Part shown: in pieces, positions 26,756 to 35,073 of the stretch
Layout: each line of letters opens with the position of its first letter
How positions within the stretch are numbered: position 1 is the first letter of the stretch
Origin: CBDUXP01 sp965371225 [NCBI: uncultured bacterium]
GTDB taxonomy: Bacteria; Abyssobacteria; SURF-5; CBDUXP01
Direction of reading: 5' to 3'
DNA: 64,000 nt
Assembly (NCBI GenBank): GCA_965371225.1
Contig: CBDUXP010000001.1
Location: 1 to 64,000, forward strand
Notes under the pieces: generated by a model
The model's database searches: none
Told to the model about the DNA's origin: nothing
What the model saw: only the letters and a program-made list of their open reading frames with translations
Program-made: the position numbers and the translations under genes

Positions 26756-28114
26756 ATGGCGTCACCCTCTCCCCTCCGGCGGCTGCAACCCGGCACCTTG
26801 GTGGTGGCCAGCTTTGCGGGCACCATCCTCGTAGGCACATTGCTGCTCCGCCTGCCCGCGGTGGGGGCGCAGGCGCAACTCTCCTGGTTGCAGGCGCTGT
26901 TCACCGCCACGTCGGCCACCTGCGTCACCGGCTTGATCGTCGTCGACACCGCCACGGACCTGTCGGCGACCGGGCAAGCCATCGTCTTGTTGCTGATTCA
27001 AGTTGGCGGGCTCGGCATCCTGACCTTCTCCACCTTCGCCCTGGTGCTGCTCGGCCAGCAGAGCAGCCTGCGCATGCGCCAGATGTTCCAGCACCTGCTC
27101 CAGCCCAGTGGAGGGGCAAAGCTGAGCCGCGTCATCGCGCGTGTGGTGCTGCTCACACTCGGTCTGGAAGCGGCGGGCGCCGTCGTGCTGTTCCTCCTGT
27201 TCCGCGGCCGCGGGTTTTCCGGCGGCGAGGCCGCGTGGCTGGCGGTGTTCCACAGCGTCTCCGCCCTCTGCAACGCCGGCTTCACTTTGTTCTCCGACAA
27301 CATGGAATCCTTCGCCGGCGCACCCGCCCTGCTGGCTACCATCGGCGTGCTCGTAATCCTCGGCGGTATCGGGTTTCTCGTGCTGCTCGAAGTGCCGCGC
27401 TGGCTGCGCTCGGCGCGGCCGCGGCCCCACCTATCCCTGCACACGCGCGTCGTGTTGGTCACCACAGCGGTGCTCATCCTCGCGGGCGCCATGCTGCTCT
27501 TCACGGTCGAGCGGCCGGCGGCGCCGAATGGCGCACCGCCGACGGGCGGGTGGGCGACTGCGCTGTTCCAGTCCATCAGCGCGCGCACCGCCGGTTTCAA
27601 TTCCGTGGCCATTGGTGACATGACGTCTGCGGGGCTGCTAGTGTTGATGTTCCTCATGTTCATCGGCGGGTCGCCGGGCTCCATTGCCGGCGGCGTGAAG
27701 ACGACCACGGTCGCCATCTTCGCCGCGCTCTGCTACGGCTGGCTGCGCGGACGGACCGCCGTCACCATCGGCAAGCGCACCGTGCCGCCGGCCGTGGTGC
27801 AACGGGCCATCGCCGCCATCGGCATCAGCGGTCTCACGGTAGCGGTCGGCCTGTTACTGCTGTTCGCGTTCGAGCAGCAGGTGACGCCCGCGGCAGTGGA
27901 CACGCGCGGCCTCATGTTTGAAGCCGTGTCGGCGTTCGGGACCGTGGGGCTCTCCACGGGCGTCACCGCCGGCTTGAGTGCTCACTCACAATTGGTCTTG
28001 GTGCTGCTCATGTTCGCGGGCCGGGTCGGCCCATTGACGTTGACGTTTACGCTCCTCGGGGAAGCCGACGCGCCGCGCGTGGAGTATCCCGAAGAGCCCA
28101 TCATGATCGGATAG
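26756..28114 (+). CDS. Trk/Ktr-type potassium uptake channel subunit (TrkH/KtrB family)
   Basis: 452 residues from ATG 26756. Four pore-loop motifs are visible in order: TATSATCVTGL, SALCNAGF, SARTAGFNS and SAFGTVGLSTG, each within two hydrophobic helices, giving the pseudo-fourfold K+ pore. The size (about 450) fits KtrB better than the longer TrkH. The regulatory subunit gene starts 9 bp after its stop, so they are one operon. It mediates K+ uptake and osmotic and pH homeostasis. Confidence 0.92.
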   Translation: MASPSPLRRLQPGTLVVASFAGTILVGTLLLRLPAVGAQAQLSWLQALFTATSATCVTGLIVVDTATDLSATGQAIVLLLIQVGGLGILTFSTFALVLLGQQSSLRMRQMFQHLLQPSGGAKLSRVIARVVLLTLGLEAAGAVVLFLLFRGRGFSGGEAAWLAVFHSVSALCNAGFTLFSDNMESFAGAPALLATIGVLVILGGIGFLVLLEVPRWLRSARPRPHLSLHTRVVLVTTAVLILAGAMLLFTVERPAAPNGAPPTGGWATALFQSISARTAGFNSVAIGDMTSAGLLVLMFLMFIGGSPGSIAGGVKTTTVAIFAALCYGWLRGRTAVTIGKRTVPPAVVQRAIAAIGISGLTVAVGLLLLFAFEQQVTPAAVDTRGLMFEAVSAFGTVGLSTGVTAGLSAHSQLVLVLLMFAGRVGPLTLTFTLLGEADAPRVEYPEEPIMIG

Positions 28115-28123
28115 GATGCTGCC

Positions 28124-28798
28124 ATGGCGGTGCGCGTAGCCGTGTTGGGGCTGGGGTCGTTCGGCGGGTATATGGCCCAAGCGCTGTATCACGAAGGCTG
28201 CGAGGTGCTCGGGATCGACCGGAACGGGGATCGCGTGCAGGCGCTCAAGGACGCGATGACGCAGACGGCCCGGGGCGACGTGCGCGACCGGGAGGCGCTC
28301 CAAGCGCTCGGGGTGCATGAGGTGGGCATTGCGGTGGTCGCCATGGGGGACAGTGTGGCCACCAGTATCCTGCTGGTGCAGCACCTGGCGAAACTCGGCA
28401 TCGAACAGATCGTCGCGAAGGCCACGAGCGAGGAACACGCCGAAGCGCTCGAAAGCGTCGGGGCCACGCGGGTGTGTTTTCCGGAGCGGGACGCGGCAGC
28501 GCGGCTGGCGCGGCACATCGTGCGGCCGAACGTGCTCGACTACATCCGGCTGGAGCAGGGGTATAGCGTCATCGACTTGGTGGTACCCGCAAGCTTCGCC
28601 GGCAAGACCATCGGCGAGATCGGCATCCGGCAGAAGTACGGACTCAGCGTGCTCGCCGTGGAAGCGGCGGGGAGCGACGCGGACGCCCCGCCCACGATCA
28701 CCAACAGCCCACACGCGGAATTCACCTTCGAAGCAGGCCAACGGATGCTGCTGTACGGCGCGGACGCCGACCTGGACCGCATCCGCGACGTGCCCTAG
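28124..28798 (+). CDS. Trk/Ktr potassium uptake regulatory subunit (RCK domain, TrkA/KtrA)
   Basis: 224 residues: an RCK_N Rossmann domain with VLGLGSFGGYMAQAL and the acidic Asp in GIDRNGDRV for nucleotide binding, then an RCK_C domain (about 140-224). This single-RCK layout is that of KtrA. It forms an octameric ring on the membrane channel subunit encoded just upstream and gates it with ATP, ADP or NAD(H). Followed after 17 bp by a membrane gene that may be co-transcribed. Confidence 0.92.
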   Translation: MAVRVAVLGLGSFGGYMAQALYHEGCEVLGIDRNGDRVQALKDAMTQTARGDVRDREALQALGVHEVGIAVVAMGDSVATSILLVQHLAKLGIEQIVAKATSEEHAEALESVGATRVCFPERDAAARLARHIVRPNVLDYIRLEQGYSVIDLVVPASFAGKTIGEIGIRQKYGLSVLAVEAAGSDADAPPTITNSPHAEFTFEAGQRMLLYGADADLDRIRDVP

Positions 28799-28815
28799 CG
28801 CGGGCAGGAAGCCGC

Positions 28816-29433
28816 ATGAACGCTTCCCCCTGGCTGATTGCGGTCGCGGCGTCGGGCCTCCTCATGTGTTTTCTGGGGTACCGGGCGTTCCGCATAGTGC
28901 TCGTGCTGGTCGGCGCCGGGCTGGGCGCGGGACTGGGGCAGACGGTGGGTGCGCTCGTGGACAGCGGCGCAGGCCCACTCGTGGGTGCGGTGCTGGGCGC
29001 CGTGCTGTTCGCGCTGGTGGCCATCTTCCTGTTCCGGGTGGGGGTGTCCCTCTTCGCCGGTTCGCTCTTCGCGGCGACCGGCGCCATCCTGCTCGCCCCG
29101 GCCGGGACGGTTGCGCAGACCATCGGCGCGGTGGTGCTCGGCATGGTGGGGGCCATCGTGGGCATCGTCGTGCAGCGCGCGACAATCATTTTCGGCACGG
29201 CGGCGTACGGCTCCCTCTCAACGCTGGTAGCGGGGGTCCTCTTAATGAGCGGCGGCGCCGGGGAGGAATCCCAGGAAGGCTTTGGTGCGCTCGTCGAGCG
29301 CGCGGCGCGCCCGGCGGCCCTCCTGGACCGGCCTTTGCTGCTTGTGGTCTGGTTCGCCCTGGCACTGGCGGGCATCCTGGTGCAGCTGTCGCGGTCGCGT
29401 AAGGCCGAGGACGGATCGCCGGCCGACCCCTAG
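28816..29433 (+). CDS. DUF4203-like multi-TM membrane protein
   Basis: 205 residues with about six to seven hydrophobic segments. Repeated small-residue patterns (VGAGLGAGLGQTVGALV, GAVLGAVLFALVAIFLFRVG) resemble DUF4203/TM7S3-type proteins. It lies 17 bp after the K+ regulatory subunit gene, suggesting membership of the same transcript, but no function in K+ transport is established. Its TAG stop interlocks with that of the convergent TetR gene. Confidence 0.65.
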   Translation: MNASPWLIAVAASGLLMCFLGYRAFRIVLVLVGAGLGAGLGQTVGALVDSGAGPLVGAVLGAVLFALVAIFLFRVGVSLFAGSLFAATGAILLAPAGTVAQTIGAVVLGMVGAIVGIVVQRATIIFGTAAYGSLSTLVAGVLLMSGGAGEESQEGFGALVERAARPAALLDRPLLLVVWFALALAGILVQLSRSRKAEDGSPADP

Positions 29434-30002
29434 ACAGCCGCCGCGCGCCGCCACCCGCGCGTGACCGCTACCGCGGCACGCTCCAGCTCCTCCCAGTCCG
29501 CCGCCTCCAGCCGGCGCGCCGCTGGCCGCGTCGCGAAGCCGCACACCAGCACGTCGCACGGGCCGATGAGTTGCGCGGCATCCCGGTCCCCCGCCGCCAG
29601 GATCTCCGCCAGCGTCGGATCGTGAGGCGCCGACGCCACGAACGCAGCGCGCGCGGCCCAGAAAGCGGGGGCTTGCGCGACGAGCGCCCGGGCAGTGGCG
29701 ACAGCCTCGACCGCCACGCCGGTCCGATCGGGTGCCGCTTGCGCGGCGGTCTGGAGCGCCGCCAGCCATTCCGCGTAATGCTGCTGCGCCGCTGCGTGGA
29801 CCAGGGCGGCCATGTTGGGAAAGTGATAGTGGATCAGGCCGCGGCTGACGCCCGCCCGCCGGCTGATCAGGGGCACGGTGGCGCCCGCCAAACCGCGCTC
29901 GCCGATAACCACCGCCGCGGCGGCGATGAGCCGTGCGCGTTTGTCCTGTGGATCGTACCGGCGCACGGGCCGGCGCCGTGCACGCTCAGGAGGCGTCGGC
30001 AT
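29430..30002 (-). CDS. TetR/AcrR-family transcriptional regulator
   Basis: 190 residues from ATG 30002; a GTG at 30032 in frame is an alternative. The N-terminal helix-turn-helix is recognisable: RARLIAAAAVVIGERGLAG followed by ISRRAGVSRGLIHYHFPN. The C-terminal ligand domain resembles BetI/TetR_C_6 proteins. It is probably a repressor responding to a small molecule; its target is unknown. No divergent enzyme gene is adjacent; the PilZ gene begins 100 bp away in the other direction. Confidence 0.85.
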   Translation of the reverse strand: MPTPPERARRRPVRRYDPQDKRARLIAAAAVVIGERGLAGATVPLISRRAGVSRGLIHYHFPNMAALVHAAAQQHYAEWLAALQTAAQAAPDRTGVAVEAVATARALVAQAPAFWAARAAFVASAPHDPTLAEILAAGDRDAAQLIGPCDVLVCGFATRPAARRLEAADWEELERAAVAVTRGWRRAAAV

Positions 30003-30102
30003 CTGCTGACGTGGGGAAGCTTTGGTCGCCACACGCGCGGCGGTTGACGGTCCCCGCGGCCCCGGCTATCCTGCCAGCCGACCTCGCCCCGGCCGGTCCA
30101 CC

Positions 30103-30450
30103 ATGCCAGACGACATGCTCATGAGCCCCGACGGCAAGTCGCTCCGTCGGGGCCGTCGCCGCGCTCAGCGGCATCAGATGGAACGGGCCGCCCACGTGTG
30201 GCGCCCGGGGGAAGAGGAAAGCCCCGTCGTAGCAATTGCCTCGGACATCTCTACGGATGGGGTCGGGATTCACACGCGCGTCCGGTTCGACGTGGGCGAT
30301 GAGATCATGGTGGACATCAAGCGGGGCAAGGAAATCGACGGCGCGACGTTCATCTATTTGCGCGGACGCGTGACCCGCGTGGAACCGGCGGGGGACGATC
30401 ACTTCATGGTCGGGGTGCAAATTATCAGCCTGGAGCGGAAATACCCCTGA
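30103..30450 (+). CDS. PilZ-domain protein (c-di-GMP binding)
   Basis: 115 residues from ATG 30103. An N-terminal Arg-rich stretch (RRGRRRAQRHQ) precedes the beta barrel, and DISTDGVGIHT fits the D/N-x-S-x-x-G motif; together they form the c-di-GMP site. IYLRGRVTRVEP and HFMVGVQI are typical late strands. It would act as a cytoplasmic c-di-GMP receptor. Target unknown; no motility genes are nearby. Confidence 0.85.
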   Translation: MPDDMLMSPDGKSLRRGRRRAQRHQMERAAHVWRPGEEESPVVAIASDISTDGVGIHTRVRFDVGDEIMVDIKRGKEIDGATFIYLRGRVTRVEPAGDDHFMVGVQIISLERKYP

Positions 30451-30457
30451 GGGCCCT

Positions 30458-30485
30458 CCGCGGGAGCACTTCGGCCCTCCCGTGG
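30458..30485 (+). terminator. Hairpin after the PilZ gene
   Basis: A 9-bp stem (one G-T pair) CCGCGGGAG / CTCCCGTGG with a 10-nt loop starts 8 bp after the PilZ stop. There is no T tract, so it may be a weak terminator or an RNA-stabilising hairpin. Confidence 0.4.
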
Positions 30486-30522
30486 AATCCAGCGGGCGAG
30501 TCATCTGGAGCGCGCCATACTT

Positions 30523-30540
30523 GTTGGTTAACCAGCTTTT
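30523..30540 (+). terminator. Possible weak terminator
   Basis: Stem GTTGG / CCAGC (30523-30527, 30532-30536) with a TTAA loop, followed by TTTT. It lies between the convergent PilZ and GST genes. Confidence 0.35.
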
Positions 30541-30618
30541 ATGAGCATACGCGGGGAATGGCTAGAGTACAAGGCCGAAATGCTCCACGGATAGACCGGG
30601 CCGCTGCCCGCCCCAGGC

Positions 30619-31224
30619 CTAGGCCTGGGTGATGGGAATATGGCCCGGTTGGCCGCGCACCCGGTCGAGCCAGGCTCGAACGGCCGGGTAGGGGCCCAGA
30701 TCGAAGCCACCCTCGTCCGCCACGTGGGTGTAGGCATAGAGCGCGATGTCCGCGATGGTGTAGTGCTCGGCCGCGAAGTAGGCGCGCTCGGCCAGGTGCT
30801 TCTCCATGACCCCCAGCGCCCGGTATCCTCCCTCGCGTTTCTCCGCGAGCCGCTCGGGCGACAGGTCGTCCGGTTTCTTGATGTGCAGCCAGGCGCGGAC
30901 AACCGCGATGTACGGCTCGTGGCTGTACTGCTCGAAGAACATCCACTGGAGTACCCGAGCGCGATCCAAGCGGTCCTCCGGCAGGAAGGGCGTCCCCTCA
31001 GCCAGATAGTGGAGAATCGCGCCGGACTCGGCCAGGCACGTGCCGTCCTCCAGTTCGAGTACCGGCACCTTCCCATTGGGATTTTTCGCCAGGTACGCAG
31101 CCGTCTTCGTCGCACCCGACAGGATGTCTGTATCCACGCGCTCGAACGGGATGTCCAACTGCGCCATGAGCAACCGCGCTTTGTAGCAGTTACCCGAGGG
31201 GAGATAGTCGTACAAGCGCATCAT
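30619..31224 (-). CDS. Glutathione S-transferase family protein
   Basis: 201 residues. The N-terminal thioredoxin-like domain has SGNCYKARLLMAQLDIPFE (the active Ser or Cys region) and NPNGKVPVLELEDG with cis-Pro, then ESGAILHYLAEG for the glutathione gamma-glutamyl contact. The C-terminal helical domain has EHYTIADIALYAYTHVADEGG. Substrate unknown. ATG at 31224 or 31221 are equivalent choices. A second, different GST is at 41626. Confidence 0.9.
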   Translation of the reverse strand: MMRLYDYLPSGNCYKARLLMAQLDIPFERVDTDILSGATKTAAYLAKNPNGKVPVLELEDGTCLAESGAILHYLAEGTPFLPEDRLDRARVLQWMFFEQYSHEPYIAVVRAWLHIKKPDDLSPERLAEKREGGYRALGVMEKHLAERAYFAAEHYTIADIALYAYTHVADEGGFDLGPYPAVRAWLDRVRGQPGHIPITQA

Positions 31225-31243
31225 GCGTTACCTCGCGAGGAAT

Positions 31244-31460
31244 GAACCGCCAAGACGCCAAGCACAACACAACCACCGAGGCCCAGAGGACGCAGAGAAT
31301 CTACGGGGAAGACTTTCCCCCAACGCCACGAAGAGACACGAAGAGCATTGAAACACACCGCGCACCGGGGCGTTCCCCTTCCCGATCCTTCGTGCCCTTC
31401 GTGGAGAATGTCTTCGTCCTCCTCCTGCTTTCCCTGGCGGGCTGGGCGTCTTGGCGGTTC
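31244..31460. repeat. MITE-like inverted-repeat element (217 bp)
   Basis: Terminal inverted repeats of 20 bp at 31244-31263 and 31441-31460 match at 19 of 20 positions and begin GAACCGCCAAGACGCC. Inside is a second inverted pair built on CCACGAAGAGACACGAAG and its near-complement, so most of the element can fold into one long hairpin. It has no transposase. It fills the gap between the GST and rhomboid genes, and its read-through in the rhomboid frame (TTEAQRTQ) is a familiar spurious peptide in environmental genomes. Confidence 0.8.
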
Positions 31461-31526
31461 ACTTCCCTGAATAAAGGCGTACCGGGAAAGGTAGAGTATC
31501 TCGAGTACCGCACGGAACGTCCAGCC

Positions 31527-32630
31527 ATGTTCACCTGCCCCACGTGCCGCACGGCCATGACGCGGGTCGCGTCGCCACACGGGCTGTTCTACGGCTGCAC
31601 CGCCTGCCGCGGCCGCGCGGTGACGCTGCCGATCCTCCGCAAGCAGATTGACAACGCGTTCCTCAGGGGCCTCTGGCGCGACGCACGCGCCGGCCAGGTG
31701 CGGCGGGGCCGGCCCTGTCCCTCGTGTGCGCGCCCCATGGCGGAGTTTACGCCGGAGGGCGGGGCCCACGACCTGGACGTGTGCGCCGGCTGCCACCTGG
31801 TGTGGTTCGACCCGGCCGAGTACGAAGCGTTACCCGAAGCTCCGTCGACGCCGGCGGCCGCTGTTCGCACGCCGAAGCGCGACCTGCCGCCCGAAGCGGT
31901 GGAACAACTCGCCCGCGCGCAAATGCAGTTGGAAACCGCGCGCCACCGGCAGCGCACGGGGGCGGGCGAGGAACCGGACGCGTGGTGGAAGTACGGGCTC
32001 GCGCTCATGGGCGTGCCGGTGGAGACGGACGCACCGGCGGTCGGGCGGCTGCCGCTGGTCACGTGGGCCATCGGCGCGGTCATGGTGCTCACGGCGCTCT
32101 TCACCTTCGGCGACTTGCAGTACTACGTCGACGAATTCGGGCTCATCCCGGCGCAGGCGGGGCGCGACGGCGGGCTGACGTTCCTCACGTCCTTTTTCCT
32201 GCACGGCGGCATCGCGCACCTGCTGGGCAACCTGTACTTCCTCATCGTCTTCGGCGACAATGTGGAGGACTACCTAGGCAAGGGGTGGTATCTACTCCTG
32301 ATCGTGCTCGCGGCTGTGGCGGGCGACGCGGCGCACATGGCGTTCGAGCCCCGGGGCGCGATCCCCAGCATCGGCGCCAGCGGCGGTATCTCCGGCATCA
32401 TCGTGTTCTACGCCCTCGCGTTTCCCCGGGCGCGCCTCGGGTTCTTCTTCAGGTTTTACTTCTACCCCAAGTGGTTCACGCTGCCCGCCATCGGGTTCGT
32501 CGGGTTCTGGATCCTCATGCAGTTCATCGGCACCTATTCCCAGCTCGCCGGCTTCTCCAACGTCAGCGCCCTCGCCCACCTCGGCGGCGCCGCCGTCGGA
32601 TTAGTGGTCTGGTTCGCGCGAGGACGCTAG
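31527..32630 (+). CDS. Rhomboid-family intramembrane serine protease with two N-terminal zinc ribbons
   Basis: 367 residues from ATG 31527; the frame is open to 31242 but only across a repeat element. The N-terminus carries two Cys4 modules, CPTC...CTAC and CPSC...CAGCHLVWFD (TFIIB-type zinc-ribbon style), then a linker. The rhomboid domain (about 180-367) has GGIAHLLGNLYFLIVFGD, catalytic Ser in GASGGISG and catalytic His in ALAHLGGAAVG. It should cleave transmembrane substrates in the inner membrane. The stop interlocks with that of the convergent LLM gene. Confidence 0.9.
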   Translation: MFTCPTCRTAMTRVASPHGLFYGCTACRGRAVTLPILRKQIDNAFLRGLWRDARAGQVRRGRPCPSCARPMAEFTPEGGAHDLDVCAGCHLVWFDPAEYEALPEAPSTPAAAVRTPKRDLPPEAVEQLARAQMQLETARHRQRTGAGEEPDAWWKYGLALMGVPVETDAPAVGRLPLVTWAIGAVMVLTALFTFGDLQYYVDEFGLIPAQAGRDGGLTFLTSFFLHGGIAHLLGNLYFLIVFGDNVEDYLGKGWYLLLIVLAAVAGDAAHMAFEPRGAIPSIGASGGISGIIVFYALAFPRARLGFFFRFYFYPKWFTLPAIGFVGFWILMQFIGTYSQLAGFSNVSALAHLGGAAVGLVVWFARGR

Positions 32631-33565
32631 TCAAACTTCGGCATTACCTGGCCGGCGAAGAGTTCGGTGCTGGTGTGGTTTTCGATGCGGCCGAAGATCA
32701 TGAGGAAGCCGTCGATGCCGGCGTCGATGTGGGCTTGCATCTGCTCGCCCACCTGCTCGGGCGTGCCTTTGATTGACCGCTGATCCACCTGCTGCAGGTA
32801 GGGCACTTCCGCGCGGCGGTCGAGCCGGCGCTTGAGGCGCGTCTCGTCGTCATCGATGACCACGTGCCCGAACCAGGTCTTCTGGATGTCGCCCGGGTCG
32901 CGGCCTTCTTTCTCGCACGCTTCTTCCAACCAGCCGATCCGGGTCTTGATGTCGTCGAGCGTACCGCCCGTGTTCCACGCGTGCGCGTACTTGGCGACCC
33001 ACGGCATGGTGAACTTCCGCCCGCTGCCGCCGATCCAGATGGGCAGCGGATTCTGGATCGGTTTCGGCGCGCAGTACGCGTCCCGCACCTGGAAGTGCTT
33101 GCCCTCGAACGTCACCTGCTCCTCGGTCCACATACGCCGGCAAATCTCCAGCGCTTCGCCGAACTCCTCGCTGCGCACGCGGTTGGACGGGAACTCGTAG
33201 CCGTACGCGGTGTACTCCTGTTCGAACCAGCCGTAGCCGTAGCCGAATTCCAGCCGCCCGCCACTGAGCACGTCGAGCGTGGCGGCGATCTTCGCGGTGA
33301 GCGCCGGCGGCCGGTAGGAATGGCACGCCACTAGCGGCCCGAAGCGGATGGTGCTCGTCTCCCGCGCCAGCGCCGCCAGAAGCGTCCAGCACTCGAGCTG
33401 GTCCGCCGCCCACGACGGCTGCGCGACGGCGAACAGGTGGTCGTCCACCCACACCGAGTCGTAGCCCAGCTTCTCCGCCAACTGCCAGTGGTCGCGGATG
33501 GCCTCGTACGTGGTGCCCTCCTGCCCGGTCTGCACGCCAAAGTGAATCTTTCGGATCTTGCTCAC
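32627..33565 (-). CDS. LLM-class (probably F420-dependent) oxidoreductase
   Basis: 312 residues from GTG 33565, preceded by AAGGGG on its strand; the frame stays open far upstream but only through repeats. Luciferase-like TIM barrel: KLGYDSVWVDDHLF, SGGRLEFGYGYGWFEQEY, NPLPIWIGGSGRKFTMPWVA and the late TPEQVGEQMQAHIDAG. F420 is the usual cofactor of this subgroup. The upstream 60-bp tandem repeats would lie in its leader. Confidence 0.87.
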   Translation of the reverse strand: MSKIRKIHFGVQTGQEGTTYEAIRDHWQLAEKLGYDSVWVDDHLFAVAQPSWAADQLECWTLLAALARETSTIRFGPLVACHSYRPPALTAKIAATLDVLSGGRLEFGYGYGWFEQEYTAYGYEFPSNRVRSEEFGEALEICRRMWTEEQVTFEGKHFQVRDAYCAPKPIQNPLPIWIGGSGRKFTMPWVAKYAHAWNTGGTLDDIKTRIGWLEEACEKEGRDPGDIQKTWFGHVVIDDDETRLKRRLDRRAEVPYLQQVDQRSIKGTPEQVGEQMQAHIDAGIDGFLMIFGRIENHTSTELFAGQVMPKFD

Positions 33566-33580
33566 GCGCGTTCCCCTTCT

Positions 33581-33700
33581 TTTAGACCCGCCCGGCCCGG
33601 GACCCGGCTCTGCACCGGGAGTGCAACCGCCTTCCCATCTTTCAGACCCGCCCGGCCCGGGACCCGGCTCTGCACCAATGGTGCAACCGCCTTGCCGCTT
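33581..33700. repeat. Two tandem 60-bp repeats with variable hairpin loops
   Basis: Copies at 33581-33640 and 33641-33700 are identical over most of their length, including CCCGCCCGGCCCGGGACCCG. Each contains TGCAC...GTGCA arms whose 5-bp centre differs (CGGGA against CAATG) while the arms are kept. They fill the gap between the LLM gene and the membrane gene at 33700, touching the end of the latter. Confidence 0.85.
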
Positions 33701-34185
33701 TAATTCTTGTCGGGGTCGTCTTCCTCTTCTTCTTGGTCGCGCCAGGGTTCTTGCGGTTTGAGCGCCTCCACCAAGCCGGGCGGTTCCGGCGGGCGGCCCC
33801 GGGCGACGAGCAGCAGCACCGCGAGCACCACGCTCAGCCCGGCGAAGACGCTGAGAATGGCCTTGCCCCGAACGGGCAGGTCCGCCAGCGTGCCCCGATA
33901 GATCATGCCGCCCACGATTCCGCCCACGAGCGCGTTCGCCACGATCGCCACAAGGCGGGTGGAGGGCGCGGCCTGCGGGCGGAGGAGGAAGAGCACGTAC
34001 TCGACGGACAACGCGGCGAAGGCGGCACCGAGCAGGCGCAGGAGGACCAACGTGGCGACGCCGTCTCCCACGTCCAACCCCAACACCGCGAACCATGCCG
34101 GCGGAAACGCGAGACATGGCAACGCGACGCCCACGAGCGTCACTACCGCCTGCAGCAGCACCAATTGTCTCAGCGGGGGCCGCAT
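33700..34185 (-). CDS. Four-TM membrane protein, function unknown
   Basis: 161 residues: four hydrophobic segments (about 7-27, 44-68, 80-97, 107-127) and a very acidic cytoplasmic tail ending EEEEDDPDKN. The family is not recognised. A TACACT box on the minus strand lies at 34234-34239. The stop region touches the second 60-bp repeat. Confidence 0.65.
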   Translation of the reverse strand: MRPPLRQLVLLQAVVTLVGVALPCLAFPPAWFAVLGLDVGDGVATLVLLRLLGAAFAALSVEYVLFLLRPQAAPSTRLVAIVANALVGGIVGGMIYRGTLADLPVRGKAILSVFAGLSVVLAVLLLVARGRPPEPPGLVEALKPQEPWRDQEEEEDDPDKN

Positions 34186-34275
34186 GGATGGGCGCGAGCC
34201 CGCCTCCTCTCCCCTCGTTTCACGCCGGGCCGCAGTGTACTGCGCGCCGGGCCCCGGGTGCAGGCCCCCACCCCG

Positions 34276-35067
34276 CTAGTCGACCGTCAGGAACTCGACC
34301 AGGGCACGGTTGAGGGAATCCTTGGACTCGAGGGTGCACCCGTGGCCGCCCGGGACCACCTGCAGCACGGCATTGGGCAGGCCCGCGGCCAGGGCCTCGC
34401 TGTGCTTCACCGGAAACACTTCGTCCGCCTCCGCGGCCAGCACGAGCGTGGGAATGTGAATCTTTGGGAGCAGGGACTCCGTATTACAAGCACGAACGGC
34501 CGCAATTTGACCCAGGAGCCCGTGCAGCGGTACCGCCGGTGTCTCCGCAATGCCCCGCAAGATCGCCTCCATCATGGCCGCCTGATCCGTGAGGAAGCGG
34601 GGGGTAAAGCACAGCTGAATTGAATGTTGCATAGCCGCCACAACGCCCTCTTCCCGCGCGATGCGCTCCACCGTTTCGAGGAGCGCCAAGAGGTCGGCGT
34701 CCGGTCGCGCCGCGGTTGTCAGCAGCACGAGCCGGTTGACGCGGTTCGCGTACGTGGCGGCCAGGACTTGCGCGATCATGCCCCCCATGGACGCGCCGAC
34801 GACGCTCGCCGTGGCGACTTCGAGATGATCCAACAGGTCCACCGCATCCTGCGCCATGGCGGCGATGGTGTAATCACCCTCCGGCGCGACGCTGCCGCCG
34901 CTGCCGCGGTTTTCCAGAGTGATCACGCGGCCGTGCGGCCGCAGGGCGGGCGTCTGGAAGGCCCACGCGCTGCGGTCCACGCCGAGCCCCGCCAGCAACA
35001 GCACCGGCTCTCCCTCGCCGCCGACGTGATAGTGCAGGGCGCCCGCGGCCCCGTCGCACAGGGGCAT
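34276..35067 (-). CDS. Alpha/beta-fold hydrolase
   Basis: 263 residues. Pattern of the classical alpha/beta hydrolase family: VLLLAGLGVDRSAW, ENRGSGGSV, nucleophile elbow VGASMGGMIAQ (Ser95 region), acid in AAEADEVFP, and His in VPGGHGCTLES. Similar to 3-oxoadipate enol-lactonase/haloperoxidase-type hydrolases, but the substrate is unknown. It lies 6 bp after the cyclic-nucleotide-binding gene on the same strand and is likely co-transcribed. Confidence 0.85.
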   Translation of the reverse strand: MPLCDGAAGALHYHVGGEGEPVLLLAGLGVDRSAWAFQTPALRPHGRVITLENRGSGGSVAPEGDYTIAAMAQDAVDLLDHLEVATASVVGASMGGMIAQVLAATYANRVNRLVLLTTAARPDADLLALLETVERIAREEGVVAAMQHSIQLCFTPRFLTDQAAMMEAILRGIAETPAVPLHGLLGQIAAVRACNTESLLPKIHIPTLVLAAEADEVFPVKHSEALAAGLPNAVLQVVPGGHGCTLESKDSLNRALVEFLTVD

Positions 35068-35073
35068 GCGTGC

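Noticed and set aside
31242-31526. N-terminal extension of the rhomboid protease to 31242
   Set aside because: It translates the inverted-repeat element into a known spurious peptide; ATG 31527 begins exactly at the zinc ribbon.
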